The notes: generated by a model not told the origin, from the sequence alone. A stretch of 64,000 bases of DNA from Chryseobacterium luteum (GCF_000737785.1 NZ_JPRO01000007.1:124001-188000), one strand, 5' to 3'. Shown: positions 35,573-43,750, counted from the first letter of the stretch. Program-made: numbers and translations.

Positions 35573-35786
35573 TTCGTTTTTTTTACTAAAATAAAGAAAT
35601 TAGAATCAAATTTTGTATAGGAAACCATAATTAGATTTCGTTTTGATAAAAATCTTATCATTTTGACAGGGTTTCTTTGATTGCATGACCTGCTATAAAT
35701 TACACAAAATATTGATTTTTAAATAGTTAAATCCAAAACAACATCAAAGGAACGCCGTTGGCTTCATTATCTTCAAAACATACACA

Positions 35787-35948
35787 ATGGACTTGAAGAC
35801 CTTAAACCGCATTGACAAGTTAAGAAGATTAAAAAGCAGAGGACCGGAAACCCCGAAGTGGCTGAAACCTTATCATTTGCTTCTCATGGCTTTTCTGACC
35901 GTTTTTGTTTTGGGAGCCATCATTAAAATTTTAGAACAAAATCATTAA
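35787..35948 (+). CDS. Small single-TM protein (53 aa)
   Basis: A frame from ATG 35787 to TAA 35946-35948. Basic N-terminal part (MDLKTLNRIDKLRRLKSRGP), then a TM helix LLLMAFLTVFVLGAIIKIL and a short tail. It ends 4 bp before the 118-aa gene. A second small TM gene stands in the same position in front of the related 131-aa gene (36391-36522), which supports both as real. Confidence 0.6.
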   Translation: MDLKTLNRIDKLRRLKSRGPETPKWLKPYHLLLMAFLTVFVLGAIIKILEQNH

Positions 35949-35952
35949 TCAT

Positions 35953-36309
35953 ATGAATTATTCAGAAGCCGTCCGGGAAATTACGGAGATCATTCCCGAT
36001 TTTGAAAATGAACTTGCGGAAAACACGCCGCAGAACTCGTACAGCGTGATCCGGATTTTTACAGAACGTATCAAAAGTATGGTCCGACAGAATGACAGGC
36101 ATATTTTATTTAAAAGCCTCCAAAAGATGGACAAAATTTACACGAACGGAGATATGACTTTAAAAAATGCAGTAGAGGGAATTTTCATCTATTCCCTGGA
36201 CAATTTTACCGCTTTCTGCGGTGGAGAATACAGAAAAGTGATCTTCAGTCACATTTCAAAGGAACTGCAGCAGACGTATTCGAGACAGATTTACAATCAT
36301 GGTATTTGA
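35953..36309 (+). CDS. Small soluble protein, paralogue of 36570-36965
   Basis: 118 aa, helical, no signal. It shares a pattern with the 131-aa protein downstream: SVIRIFTERIKSMVRQND / GVIQATINYLKDMLQES, then LQKMDKIYTNGDMTLKNAVE / IKLMDWIYRNGDSYVRTVIE and FIYSLDNF / FVRSLESF. It possibly belongs to the DUF7674-type proteins of Bacteroidota; low certainty. Function unknown. It is preceded by a tiny TM protein. Confidence 0.65.
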   Translation: MNYSEAVREITEIIPDFENELAENTPQNSYSVIRIFTERIKSMVRQNDRHILFKSLQKMDKIYTNGDMTLKNAVEGIFIYSLDNFTAFCGGEYRKVIFSHISKELQQTYSRQIYNHGI

Positions 36310-36390
36310 AGCTTTCATTACATTTTTCACCTGTTTCATTACAAAATCAAAATTCTTTTCAAAATTAAATCCACTAAAAATCAATATGTT

Positions 36391-36522
36391 ATGAAAACAA
36401 AAATCAGAAGAACATCAGACTGGAAAACCTGGAAAATCACGACCAACAGGCACAATACAGGGCTATTGCTTACTCATATTGCCGTGATTATAGGTGTTTT
36501 TATTTTTGCTGCCATGCTGTAA
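36391..36522 (+). CDS. Small single-TM protein (43 aa)
   Basis: ATG 36391 to TAA 36520-36522. A basic N-terminal part (MKTKIRRTSDWKTWKITTNR) and a TM helix LLLTHIAVIIGVFIFAAML. It is the counterpart of the 53-aa protein at 35787-35948, and is followed after 47 bp by the 131-aa gene. Confidence 0.55.
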   Translation: MKTKIRRTSDWKTWKITTNRHNTGLLLTHIAVIIGVFIFAAML

Positions 36523-36569
36523 ATTTGGTACACATTTCGCTGCAAGCTAAATACTGAAAAATATTAATT

Positions 36570-36965
36570 ATGATGAAAGTACAAATGCAGTCTATTAATA
36601 AAAAAATAGCGGTTGAATACTTAAAATTTTTCTATCCTCCACTCCGAAAGGAAATCACCCAGTTATCTGTACAGGAAAACTTTGCCGGTGTTATTCAGGC
36701 TACCATCAATTATCTGAAGGATATGCTGCAGGAATCGAAGATCTATATTGTAGCCCACCACATCAAACTGATGGACTGGATCTACAGAAACGGTGATTCT
36801 TATGTGAGAACCGTGATCGAAAACCTATTTGTAAGGTCCCTTGAAAGTTTTAAAAAGCATACTAAGATCCAGCAGTGGAAACTTCTTTATCAGCGTATGC
36901 CTGACAGTTTTCAGATCGTCTACAATGAACAGCAGAAAAAGGACCGGATCTTTTTCGGGAAGTAA
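36570..36965 (+). CDS. Small soluble protein, paralogue of 35953-36309
   Basis: 131 aa (MMKVQMQSINKKIAVEYLKF start; the second Met is also possible). Helical, with motif IKLMDWIYRNGDSYVRTVIE shared with the 118-aa protein. No recognised catalytic motif. It ends the second copy of a [tiny TM protein + soluble protein] cassette and precedes a terminator. Confidence 0.65.
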   Translation: MMKVQMQSINKKIAVEYLKFFYPPLRKEITQLSVQENFAGVIQATINYLKDMLQESKIYIVAHHIKLMDWIYRNGDSYVRTVIENLFVRSLESFKKHTKIQQWKLLYQRMPDSFQIVYNEQQKKDRIFFGK

Positions 36966-36988
36966 GAAATAATTTAATTTGTAAATAG

Positions 36989-37026
36989 GCTCCTAAGGCA
37001 TTTTTGCCGGGGGAGCTTTTTATTTA
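36989..37026 (+). terminator. Terminator after the duplicated cassette
   Basis: GCTCC...GGC / GCC...GGAGC hairpin followed by TTTTTATTTATTTTT. It resembles the stronger hairpin at 37302-37326. Confidence 0.72.
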
Positions 37027-37114
37027 TTTTTCTAAATTTATTGAGCCCGGGAACATTTATTATGCTTTGCAGATATTTTACCATTATATATTTCACTATA
37101 TGGTGTAAAATGTT

Positions 37115-37332
37115 TACTTTTGTAAAACTTTTGATGAAAATATTTTCCTTTATTTATTCCTGAAACAATATCAGAATGTCAGAAACGGTTTTTCAGTAAC
37201 CTGCCGGAATGATATTCTGCTGAAACGTATAACAAATTTTGACGATGTGTAATCAGATCTCAGAAATATCCTTTCATGCATTTATTTGATCTGAAAACAG
37301 TCTCCCCCGGCAAATTGCCGGGGGAGTTTTTT
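37115..37332 (+). ncRNA. Candidate small RNA (about 200 nt)
   Basis: A TAnnTTTG box (TACTTTTG, 37115-37122) with TTTC 20 bp upstream (37091-37094) would start a transcript near 37129. A strong terminator (CTCCCCCGGC/GCCGGGGGAG and six T's) lies at 37302-37332. There is no coding frame beyond nine codons between them. The unit sits between genes and is not explained as a leader, because the gene to the right is on the opposite strand. Confidence 0.42.
37302..37332 (+). terminator. Strong plus-strand terminator hairpin
   Basis: CTCCCCCGGC (37302-37311) pairs with GCCGGGGGAG (37317-37326), loop AAATT, then six T's. It faces the 3' end of the minus-strand thioredoxin gene, and its T-run is only on the plus strand. 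Confidence 0.88.
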
Positions 37333-37849
37333 ATTTATCTTTTTTCACAAAGACTTTCTGAATAGTCTGAAGCTCATCTTTATTCAGCTTAGAGCTTTTT
37401 TCGAGTTTGGCAAGAAATGACGATACTTCTTCCGGGGTTGCAGGTGATCCCAGATTTTCTCCTTTACTGTCGAAAGAATCTGCAAGCACTTCTCCTTCCG
37501 GGTTTAATATCAGCCAGAAAGGAAGTCCGGCATCTTGTCCTTTGTATTTATTCATCAGTTCCTGGCCGCCGGGATTTTCAAGCTTTTTCTTTTCTCCTCT
37601 TTCCTGAACATCAATGTATGTGGTGACAAATTTCTTATCGAAAATAGGTTTTGTTTCGGGAAGGTTCATATTTTTCTCCATGAGCTTGCACCAGCCACAC
37701 CATGAAGCATGGAATACCAGCAGGACATTTTTCTTCTGAGCTTTCGCCTCTGTAAGGGCTTTATTCAATTCTACATCTGCTTTTTCCTGGGCAGCACTGA
37801 GCTGAAACAGAAATAAGGAAGCCACTATGATCACTTTAAAAAATTTCAT
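37331..37849 (-). CDS. Exported thioredoxin-like protein
   Basis: 172 aa with signal peptide (VIIVASLFLFQLSAAQ). Thioredoxin fold with active site SWCGWCKLM and GLPFWLILNPEGEVL carrying the cis-Pro region. The family (thioredoxin_7/DUF255-like) includes periplasmic disulfide reductases. The last helix is KLNKDELQTIQKVFVKKDK. It is a single gene; its 3' end overlaps the T-run of a plus-strand terminator. Confidence 0.85.
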   Translation of the reverse strand: MKFFKVIIVASLFLFQLSAAQEKADVELNKALTEAKAQKKNVLLVFHASWCGWCKLMEKNMNLPETKPIFDKKFVTTYIDVQERGEKKKLENPGGQELMNKYKGQDAGLPFWLILNPEGEVLADSFDSKGENLGSPATPEEVSSFLAKLEKSSKLNKDELQTIQKVFVKKDK

Positions 37850-38118
37850 TTAAATTTTAGTTTGATTTACTGATACTAATTTAGTTATTTTTCTTCTGAT
37901 TAGCATTAGTTTAGTATAAGATTATCTGCCTGATCCATATGATTTAACGCCACAGTTATGGAGAAATGATTGTTGATTGAAATAATTTTCCGTTTTCAGC
38001 GTTGTTTTACTAAATTTAATCTATTGAACAATCAATATATATCATTATCTTTCAGCTTCGTTTACGGTACTTTCCTGCATAAGCACTTGATTCCGGCGCG
38101 GATCCTAAAAAAAATTGT

Positions 38119-39111
38119 ATGAAATCATTTTCAGTATTAGAAATCAATACCCTGCTAAAAGGGTATATCGTAGGAAATACTTCGCATTCTGTATCCTCTC
38201 CGGAGCAAATAGAACATGCCGGCAACCACCAAATTACTTTTATAGGCAGTAAAAAATACGAGAAATTCTGGGCAGACAGTAAAGCCCCGATAGCTGTTGT
38301 CAATCATGATATCTCTATTGAACCCGGGCAAAACAGGGCATTTATAAAAGTAAGTAACGCCGACCTTGCCATGTGTCAGATTCTGGAATTATTTGCGCCA
38401 CTTTATCCGCAATTTGATACAGATATTCACCCGTCTGCATGGGTGCACCCCACTGCTATTGTTGGCAAAGGCACGCGCATTGGTGCTGGTGCATACATTG
38501 GCCCTAAGGTAGAATTAGGCGATCATGTAACCATTTATCCTAATGCTACGATTTTAGATCATAGCACTGTGGGGACAAACAGTACGGTATGGAGCGGTGT
38601 TGTGATCAGAGAAAACTGCCACATTGGTAAAAATACAATATTGCACCCCAATGCAACGATCGGTGCCGATGGTTTCGGGTTTAGACCATGTCCGGAAAGA
38701 GGACTGGCAAAAATTCCGCAAATTGGCAATGTCATTATTGGTGACTTTGTAGAAATTGGAGCTAATGCCTGTGTAGACCGTGGTAAATTCAGCTCTACCA
38801 TTGTTGGCGACGGCTGTAAGATAGATAATCTTGTGCAGATAGGTCACAACAGTGTTTTGGGCAAGTTTTGCATTATGGCAGGTAACAGTGGTCTTGCCGG
38901 CAGCGTTACCCTGGGTGATGGTGTTGTTATTGGCGGAAGTGCCTCTATTAAAGACCACTCTACTATTGGCAGTGGTGCCGTTATAGGTGCAGGATCTGGT
39001 GTTGCGGGAGATGTACCGGCAGGTAAAACCTATCTTGGATACCCTGCTGCCGAAGCACGTACCACCCTAAAACAATGGGCTGCTCTTAAAAGATTGGCTG
39101 CCAATGGTTGA
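38119..39111 (+). CDS. lpxD: UDP-3-O-acylglucosamine N-acyltransferase LpxD-like
   Basis: 330 aa. N-terminal uridine-binding domain with [20 protein letters not shown], then a long left-handed beta-helix of hexapeptide repeats ([55 protein letters not shown]). Catalytic His in [12 protein letters not shown]. It transfers a 3-hydroxyacyl chain from ACP to the second position of lipid A precursor. Here it stands alone without lpxC, fabZ or lpxA, and its composition seems richer in GC than its neighbours, so it may be an additional or transferred copy. Confidence 0.85.
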   Translation: MKSFSVLEINTLLKGYIVGNTSHSVSSPEQIEHAGNHQITFIGSKKYEKFWADSKAPIAVVNHDISIEPGQNRAFIKVSNADLAMCQILELFAPLYPQFDTDIHPSAWVHPTAIVGKGTRIGAGAYIGPKVELGDHVTIYPNATILDHSTVGTNSTVWSGVVIRENCHIGKNTILHPNATIGADGFGFRPCPERGLAKIPQIGNVIIGDFVEIGANACVDRGKFSSTIVGDGCKIDNLVQIGHNSVLGKFCIMAGNSGLAGSVTLGDGVVIGGSASIKDHSTIGSGAVIGAGSGVAGDVPAGKTYLGYPAAEARTTLKQWAALKRLAANG

Positions 39112-39162
39112 TTAACCCAGGCTTTCTGTTTTTATTTACAAGGCTTAATATTACAAAATATA

Positions 39163-39205
39163 AAAACCCGCAATTTTTGGTACGTTCCGAAATTGCGGTT
39201 TTTTT
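39163..39205. terminator. Terminator after lpxD-like gene
   Basis: CCGCAATTT / AAATTGCGG stem (39168-39176 and 39190-39198) flanked by A's and followed by T's. No gene is seen from here to 39418. Confidence 0.75.
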
Positions 39206-39418
39206 GTTATCTGCTGCACAATGCAATCGTGCGGTAGCGGAGGGTACAAACTTTGCAAAGCTGTAAAATTTGTTTGGTAAATATTCCAATTAATTCTATC
39301 TGTAATCAGCCAACTCACCATATTCGCATCCTTTCCCTTCTTGCGACCTCAAATAAATTATTTTGGATAATACTATTTCTTCTGAAAATATACTCTATAG
39401 AAGCTCTATTTTTTTGAA

Positions 39419-39561
39419 ATGGAAACAGAAGAGGTAAACATCTTTAAAGATCCTGCAATACTCAACCGTTTTAACGACATCGAAAAGCTTGATCCTGAAT
39501 CCTCTCTGTGGTGAACGGTTTTATTCAGGCGCTGAAAATTAAAAATATTGCAGCGCTATAA
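39419..39561 (+). pseudogene. Frameshifted C-terminal remnant of an XRE-type regulator
   Basis: METEEVNIFKDPAILNRFND followed by IEKLDPESSL and, one frame over, VVNGFIQALKIKNIAAL and a stop. Helix-turn-helix regulators of flavobacteria commonly end this way. The HTH body is missing. Confidence 0.4.
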
Positions 39562-39603
39562 CACAAAACCCACCGCAATTGCAGTGGGTTTTGTGTTATA
39601 GCG
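39554..39603. repeat. Very strong hairpin (20-bp perfect stem)
   Basis: Arms at 39554-39573 and 39584-39603 are perfect reverse complements; the 10-nt loop holds GCAATTGC. Core CACAAAACCCAC / GTGGGTTTTGTG. It overlaps the end of the regulator remnant and lies next to the truncated IS1-type gene. Confidence 0.8.
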
Positions 39604-39640
39604 GGACACGAGCTACAAGCTCGCGCCAGCGGGGGAATTT
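39604..39640. repeat. REP-like element at the IS breakpoint
   Basis: GGACACGAGCTACAAGCTCG with the palindrome CGAGCT-ACA-AGCTCG (39609-39623). The transposase homology breaks off at its right edge. Confidence 0.5.
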
Positions 39641-40157
39641 CCTTTGGAATCAAATATTGATAATTTCTGAGTTTATCAGTATAAATTTTTTTAGCTTTGG
39701 AAGTGACCAAAGTTTTAACAACAGAATTCAGCGTTTTGTTATTTCTCCTACCAATATAAAACCCAGCAATCTCTTGGGTGCTTTTATTAATGGCATATAC
39801 CAACCACATCATATTAGATTTTTTTCTGATGAAAAACCTCATTTCATCTAATTCATAGGTTTGATAATATGGAATAAGAGGTTGACTGATACTATTGGCA
39901 ATTGCAACAATTCTTTTAAGTAAAGTAGTTGTTGAAATTTTTAATATTCTCGCAATACTTCTTATCCCCATGCCTTCTTTAGTTAGCTGAATGACCTTTG
40001 TATTGATGTCCTTTTTATAAGCATTATAAGAATATTGTAAAACACTTATAGCTTTACGGAACTTACATTGATAACATTGCTTTCCATAATTAGTTTTGCC
40101 ATATTTTATAAAATCATCACCAACACATTTGACACATGAGTAAACTTTTACCTGCAT
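39640..40157 (-). pseudogene. Truncated IS1-family transposase
   Basis: Zinc-finger-like start (VKVYSCVKCVGDDFIKYGKT, CYQCKFRK), helix-turn-helix GMGIRSIARILKISTTTLLK, and catalytic-core pieces YELDEMRFFIRKK and IYTDKLRNYQYLIP with the first two acidic residues. The third acidic residue and C-terminus are absent: the frame continues into a REP-like element and non-homologous sequence. It cannot be an active transposase. It marks the distal end of the Rhs cassette array. Confidence 0.78.
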
Positions 40158-40184
40158 AAGGACTCAATTTTCTATTAAAAAACA

Positions 40185-40212
40185 AATAGAGTGACCAAAC
40201 GATCACTCTATT
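40185..40212 (-). terminator. Hairpin at the distal end of the Rhs array
   Basis: AATAGAGTGA / TCACTCTATT stem; on the minus strand followed by TGTTTTTT. Similar in design to the other cassette hairpins. Confidence 0.65.
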
Positions 40213-40240
40213 CTGTAAAATTAATATTTATTATTTCTCT

Positions 40241-40330
40241 TTAATATTGATTAATAATGGAACCCAACATTTTTGAAACGTTACCGCTTTCAAAACCAAC
40301 TGCAGTATAAGAGATACTTACACCTTTCTC
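40241..40330 (-). pseudogene. Remnant of a further cassette (C-terminal tail)
   Basis: The minus strand reads SEKGVSISYTAVGFESGNVS, KMLGSIINQY and stop. It has no start and begins just after a GTTAGAGTGTTGG sequence that resembles half of the cassette hairpin. The origin family is not recognised. Confidence 0.38.
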
Positions 40331-40359
40331 ACTCTTAGAAAAACCAACACTCTAACATA

Positions 40360-40731
40360 TTATTTTTGACGCTTTAAAAAACATTTTTCGTTATTGGGAT
40401 TGATTAACTTGTCATTTTTTATAATGTAAGTGTATTTTTCATTAAATGCAGTACTATCTTTTTCATTTTCTAAAGAACTTTTATATTCAGAATTCAAAAA
40501 TAATGTATCATCCTTTACAGTCCATTTTCCCATATGCTTCTCGTAAGACGGGATACTCCTGAGAATGAAACGATTACTTTTTTTGATATACAATACTGAA
40601 GCAGGAGCATCAGTATAAAAACAACTATTTAAGTATTTGCTTGATACTAATAAATTACTATTTGACTTACAGGAATTTAAAGTAATATATAATATTAAAA
40701 CACTAATAATACAAGTAATAAGATTCTTCAT
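40360..40731 (-). CDS. Lipoprotein, putative immunity protein (copy 2)
   Basis: 123 aa with lipoprotein signal (LYITLNSCKSN). The C-terminal half is almost the same as in the 116-aa protein at 40880-41230: GKWTVKDDTLFLNSEYKSSL / GKWSEKSDSLFLNSEYKSSL and the shared ending FLKRQK / YLKRQK. It follows a remnant of the metallopeptidase toxin tail, so it is probably the immunity gene of a decayed second cassette of that toxin. Confidence 0.62.
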   Translation of the reverse strand: MKNLITCIISVLILYITLNSCKSNSNLLVSSKYLNSCFYTDAPASVLYIKKSNRFILRSIPSYEKHMGKWTVKDDTLFLNSEYKSSLENEKDSTAFNEKYTYIIKNDKLINPNNEKCFLKRQK

Positions 40732-40741
40732 TGTCTAATTT

Positions 40742-40822
40742 TTATTTTTTATAATATGTTCTTCCATTTGCTCTAAAGTCTTTTCCTTCATTGGTAACCC
40801 TCTGTAATGGCTGATCTCTTTA
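40742..40822 (-). pseudogene. Remnant of a metallopeptidase toxin C-terminus
   Basis: The minus strand reads RDQPLQRVTNEGKDFRANGR, TYYKK and stop; the intact toxin upstream ends REQALQRIANEGKVFRIGKK, TYK. The homology shows a duplicated toxin of which only the last ~26 codons remain, in front of its immunity gene. Confidence 0.65.
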
Positions 40823-40836
40823 TGATTCAGACAAAA

Positions 40837-40863
40837 TTAGAGTGCTGAATTTTCAACACTCTA
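40837..40863 (-). terminator. Cassette hairpin 5
   Basis: TTAGAGTGCTGAA / TTCAACACTCTAA, flanked by AAAA and TTTT on the two sides. Placed after the immunity gene at 40880-41230. Confidence 0.7.
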
Positions 40864-40879
40864 AAATTATATTATCAAA

Positions 40880-41230
40880 TTATTTTTGACGCTTTAAATA
40901 AAATTTTTTATTTTCAGGATTAATAAGTTTATCTTTCTTTATAATATAAATTTGTCTTTCATTGTAAACTACACTATCTTTTTCATTTTCTAAAGAACTT
41001 TTATATTCAGAATTTAAGAATAAACTATCACTCTTTTCTGACCATTTCCCTGTTGTTTTTTCAAGAGTAGGAAAATACACAAATACATAATTATTATCTT
41101 TTTTAAGATCTAGACGATAACGAAGATGGTGTTCACCAAGCCCATATTTACTTGGAACTTTAATACTTGGTGTACAATCGGTTAAGGAGATCAATATAAT
41201 TCCACAGATATATAATTTAATTTTTTTCAT
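40880..41230 (-). CDS. Lipoprotein, putative immunity protein (copy 1)
   Basis: 116 aa. The N-terminal signal MKKIKLYICGIILISLTDC has a lipobox-like end (LTDC). The mature part contains LRYRLDLKKDNNYVFVYF and the conserved SLFLNSEYKSSLENEKDS. It starts 8 bp after the stop of the metallopeptidase-tip Rhs cassette and is the likely immunity protein. A periplasmic lipoprotein as antidote would imply that the toxin acts in the periplasm. Confidence 0.65.
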   Translation of the reverse strand: MKKIKLYICGIILISLTDCTPSIKVPSKYGLGEHHLRYRLDLKKDNNYVFVYFPTLEKTTGKWSEKSDSLFLNSEYKSSLENEKDSVVYNERQIYIIKKDKLINPENKKFYLKRQK

Positions 41231-41238
41231 TATTTGAT

Positions 41239-42207
41239 TTATTTATATGTTTTTTTTCCTATTCTAAATACTTTTCCCTCATTAGCAATTCGTTGTAATG
41301 CTTGTTCTCTTTGTCCTTCAGGCAAACTCAATGCTTTTATTATTTGAGGGTTATTTTTAATATTGATGGAGCCTTTGGGTAAGTTTTTATATTCTTCTGG
41401 TAAATCATTGACTCCAAATGTACTACCACCAAAAAAGCTACCTCGTCTATACCCATCAACTTCATCAGTTTTGTCATGAAGAAATTGAGTGCCTATTTTA
41501 TCTAGTTCAGGAGTTATAAAGCCTAGCTCCCCAATTTCAAACTGGTAAGCATGTCTTAGTTCATGAGACAGCAATTCCATTCCAGCATTCTTTGAAAGAC
41601 CTATAATTATCTTTCCACTGATAAAACTAAATCCAGTATAAGAAACACTTTCATTTTTATTACTATAAGAATCATCAGGCCTAATATCATACATTTGATT
41701 AGAGCCCGCTAAAACTGCTGTTTCACCTCTTGCAGATTCCAATTCTGCATTATTATCCTGCAAGTTTGTTACATTCCTTTCCCAACTTCTTATCTGTCTT
41801 TCTTTACCCCCACCGTCAATTTTCGCCTGATATTTTGCAATTTCAGCATTATTCTTCGCTTGTCTATTATCAATATCCGCAATCAGTTTTTTTACATATT
41901 CCCAAGCTTCGGGGGTAAACTCATTACCATCTATATCAAAATTGGAGATAGGGTTGTTTCCTGCATAGTGATAAGGCGAATAAGAAAGATACTTTTCAGC
42001 CTTATTATCTATTACCCCCCATCTTACTATATCATCCATATACAGACGGTTTCCAAAATCATAAAATCCAAATTCCTGCAATTCTTTGTTCGCAAATTTG
42101 AAGTTTTTAAAACTGCTCTGTCCAAAGAAAGCCGTTCCCGTTTTCAGATGATTCATCCCAAAAGGATAGTAATCATTGGCATCAACTATTTCAAGAACGC
42201 CTGACAT
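41239..42207 (-). CDS. Orphan Rhs C-terminal cassette with HExxH metallopeptidase tip (cassette 4)
   Basis: 322 aa. It begins inside the Rhs core end (SGVLEIVDANDYYPFGMNHL) and passes LYMDDIVRWGVIDNKAEKYL and SPYHYAGNNPISNFDIDGNE to a unique tip. The tip contains LLSHELRHAYQFE (HExxH at residues 215-219) with Glu249 in KTDEVDGYRR as a candidate third ligand. There is no signal peptide or Rhs repeats, so alone it cannot be a working secreted toxin. The ATG lies just after a terminator hairpin. Confidence 0.72.
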   Translation of the reverse strand: MSGVLEIVDANDYYPFGMNHLKTGTAFFGQSSFKNFKFANKELQEFGFYDFGNRLYMDDIVRWGVIDNKAEKYLSYSPYHYAGNNPISNFDIDGNEFTPEAWEYVKKLIADIDNRQAKNNAEIAKYQAKIDGGGKERQIRSWERNVTNLQDNNAELESARGETAVLAGSNQMYDIRPDDSYSNKNESVSYTGFSFISGKIIIGLSKNAGMELLSHELRHAYQFEIGELGFITPELDKIGTQFLHDKTDEVDGYRRGSFFGGSTFGVNDLPEEYKNLPKGSINIKNNPQIIKALSLPEGQREQALQRIANEGKVFRIGKKTYK

Positions 42208-42214
42208 TTTTAAA

Positions 42215-42246
42215 AAATAGAGTATTGATATTTCAACACTCTATTT
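42215..42246 (-). terminator. Cassette hairpin 4
   Basis: AAATAGAGTATTGA / TCAACACTCTATTT stem, then TTTTTT on the minus strand. It separates the immunity gene at 42251 from cassette 4. Confidence 0.78.
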
Positions 42247-42250
42247 ATGA

Positions 42251-42712
42251 TTATCTATTTATGATTTCTAAAAGATTTTTTAAGTAATTAAATTGAGAAA
42301 TCCCTTTCCATTTATTTCTGTTTAGGAAATCATTCGCAATAAAATTAAAATCTTCAAGATCGCGCCATTTTGAAATATCTTGTTTTAATATTATAAAATA
42401 ATTATATTTATTTATATCTTCTACTTCATCAGAAGAAAGTAAATTAAAACCAATAACATCTTTTGGATCATTTTCAAGTATTAAAGACCTCATCTTTTTG
42501 GAAAATTGCCCATATAATTCTAAATATTTAAATAATTTATTATTTAAATCAGATTTATTAAGGCATTCGAGATGAATACCTGAATCACTTAATTTGAAAA
42601 GTTCATCTAGTTCATTACTTATTAATGGAGGAGTTAATATGTATTCTTTTGAGTCATCCAAAATATTATTACATAAAGGACATCTACTTGTGTTTTCTAA
42701 TATTATTGCCAT
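42251..42712 (-). CDS. Putative immunity protein (cassette 3)
   Basis: 153 aa, soluble, helical. N-terminal zinc-like motif RCPLCNN with a later HLECLN; the remainder contains YIILTPP-like and DISKWRDLEDFNFIANDFLN segments. No family recognised. It starts 12 bp after the stop of the JAB-like toxin tip, the position of an immunity gene. Confidence 0.55.
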   Translation of the reverse strand: MAIILENTSRCPLCNNILDDSKEYILTPPLISNELDELFKLSDSGIHLECLNKSDLNNKLFKYLELYGQFSKKMRSLILENDPKDVIGFNLLSSDEVEDINKYNYFIILKQDISKWRDLEDFNFIANDFLNRNKWKGISQFNYLKNLLEIINR

Positions 42713-42724
42713 AAATTTATAAAA

Positions 42725-43750
42725 TTAAGGTTTTCTAATCATAAAGGGAGAATTAAATCCTTCTATAATATATTGTCTGCTTTGATTTAATATTTGTAAT
42801 GCTTTAAAGTCTGCTGTGCTTGCACCAGTTACAAAGGGATGGGTATGCCCAAAGATTGTTTTAACCTCACCTGCACCAAATGATATACCATGAGGCCCTC
42901 CACTTACAATTACTCTTACTCCAGGAGCAACACTATTTTTCCCTAGCTTTACGACTGCATGCTCAACCCCAGTAGTTAAAGTTCGATTTTGCAATAAGCT
43001 AACTAAATCTGAAATCTTTTCTCCTTTCCGAACCTCTCTAATAATATTCATAGATGATACATAATTACCACCATTTCCTACAATTATCTTACTCTCTGCC
43101 CTAATAATTCCCGGTGCAGCTTTTCCTCTGGTTAAAATTATAGCTATAGCCGCTAATCCCAAAGAAGCTTCCTGATCTTCTGGTTCTAAATTACTTAAAA
43201 GCTGTGCCCCAATATCCAAGATACCTGCCGGATCACCGATACCTCCAATCATCTGAGCAGCTCCGTTGTGTAAAATAGGCTGTTTAAGCCTGCTCATTGC
43301 CTCTTCCTGTGATGGAAGCTTAGGAAGATTGATACCTGATGATGTCCCATTTCCACTGTAGCAAACGGAACAATATGATGGCATAATAGATGCCGGATTG
43401 GAAGCCATTGCCCTTATTGGAGCATTAATCACAATTTCAGGTATCTGATAAGGATTGTTAGATCCTCCCAATGAACTTGCAGGAATATCTGGGCCTCCAC
43501 CTCCGTTTACTGGATCTCCTGACAATCCTGAAGCATCTGTATAAAATAAAGGATTATTATAGGCATAACCGTAAGGATCAAGCGTAGATGCACTTAAAGG
43601 ATCATGCTGTCCAAATATCCCAAGATCCGCCATGTAGAAACGGGCGTTCATATCATAAAACCCTGTCTCCTGCAACTCGTTTCCTAAGAATTTATATGAT
43701 TTATAACTTCCCTGTGCAAAAAACGAATTACCCGTTTTCAGATGATTCAT
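42725..43750 (-). CDS. Orphan Rhs C-terminal cassette with JAB-like tip (cassette 3)
   Basis: 341 aa from the first ATG (FGMNHLKTGNSFFAQ); Rhs homology extends upstream to 43819 (TSFARNSADVLEIVDANDYY). After the core end (YGYAYNNPLFYTDASGLSGD) a linker shared with cassettes 1 and 2 follows (VINAPIRAMASN, SYCSVCYSGNG). The tip ends with GEVKTIFGHTHPFVTGASTA, DFKAL: an HxHP...D pattern like the JAB/MPN metal site. The start is probably not used in the present arrangement. Confidence 0.68.
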   Translation of the reverse strand: MNHLKTGNSFFAQGSYKSYKFLGNELQETGFYDMNARFYMADLGIFGQHDPLSASTLDPYGYAYNNPLFYTDASGLSGDPVNGGGGPDIPASSLGGSNNPYQIPEIVINAPIRAMASNPASIMPSYCSVCYSGNGTSSGINLPKLPSQEEAMSRLKQPILHNGAAQMIGGIGDPAGILDIGAQLLSNLEPEDQEASLGLAAIAIILTRGKAAPGIIRAESKIIVGNGGNYVSSMNIIREVRKGEKISDLVSLLQNRTLTTGVEHAVVKLGKNSVAPGVRVIVSGGPHGISFGAGEVKTIFGHTHPFVTGASTADFKALQILNQSRQYIIEGFNSPFMIRKP

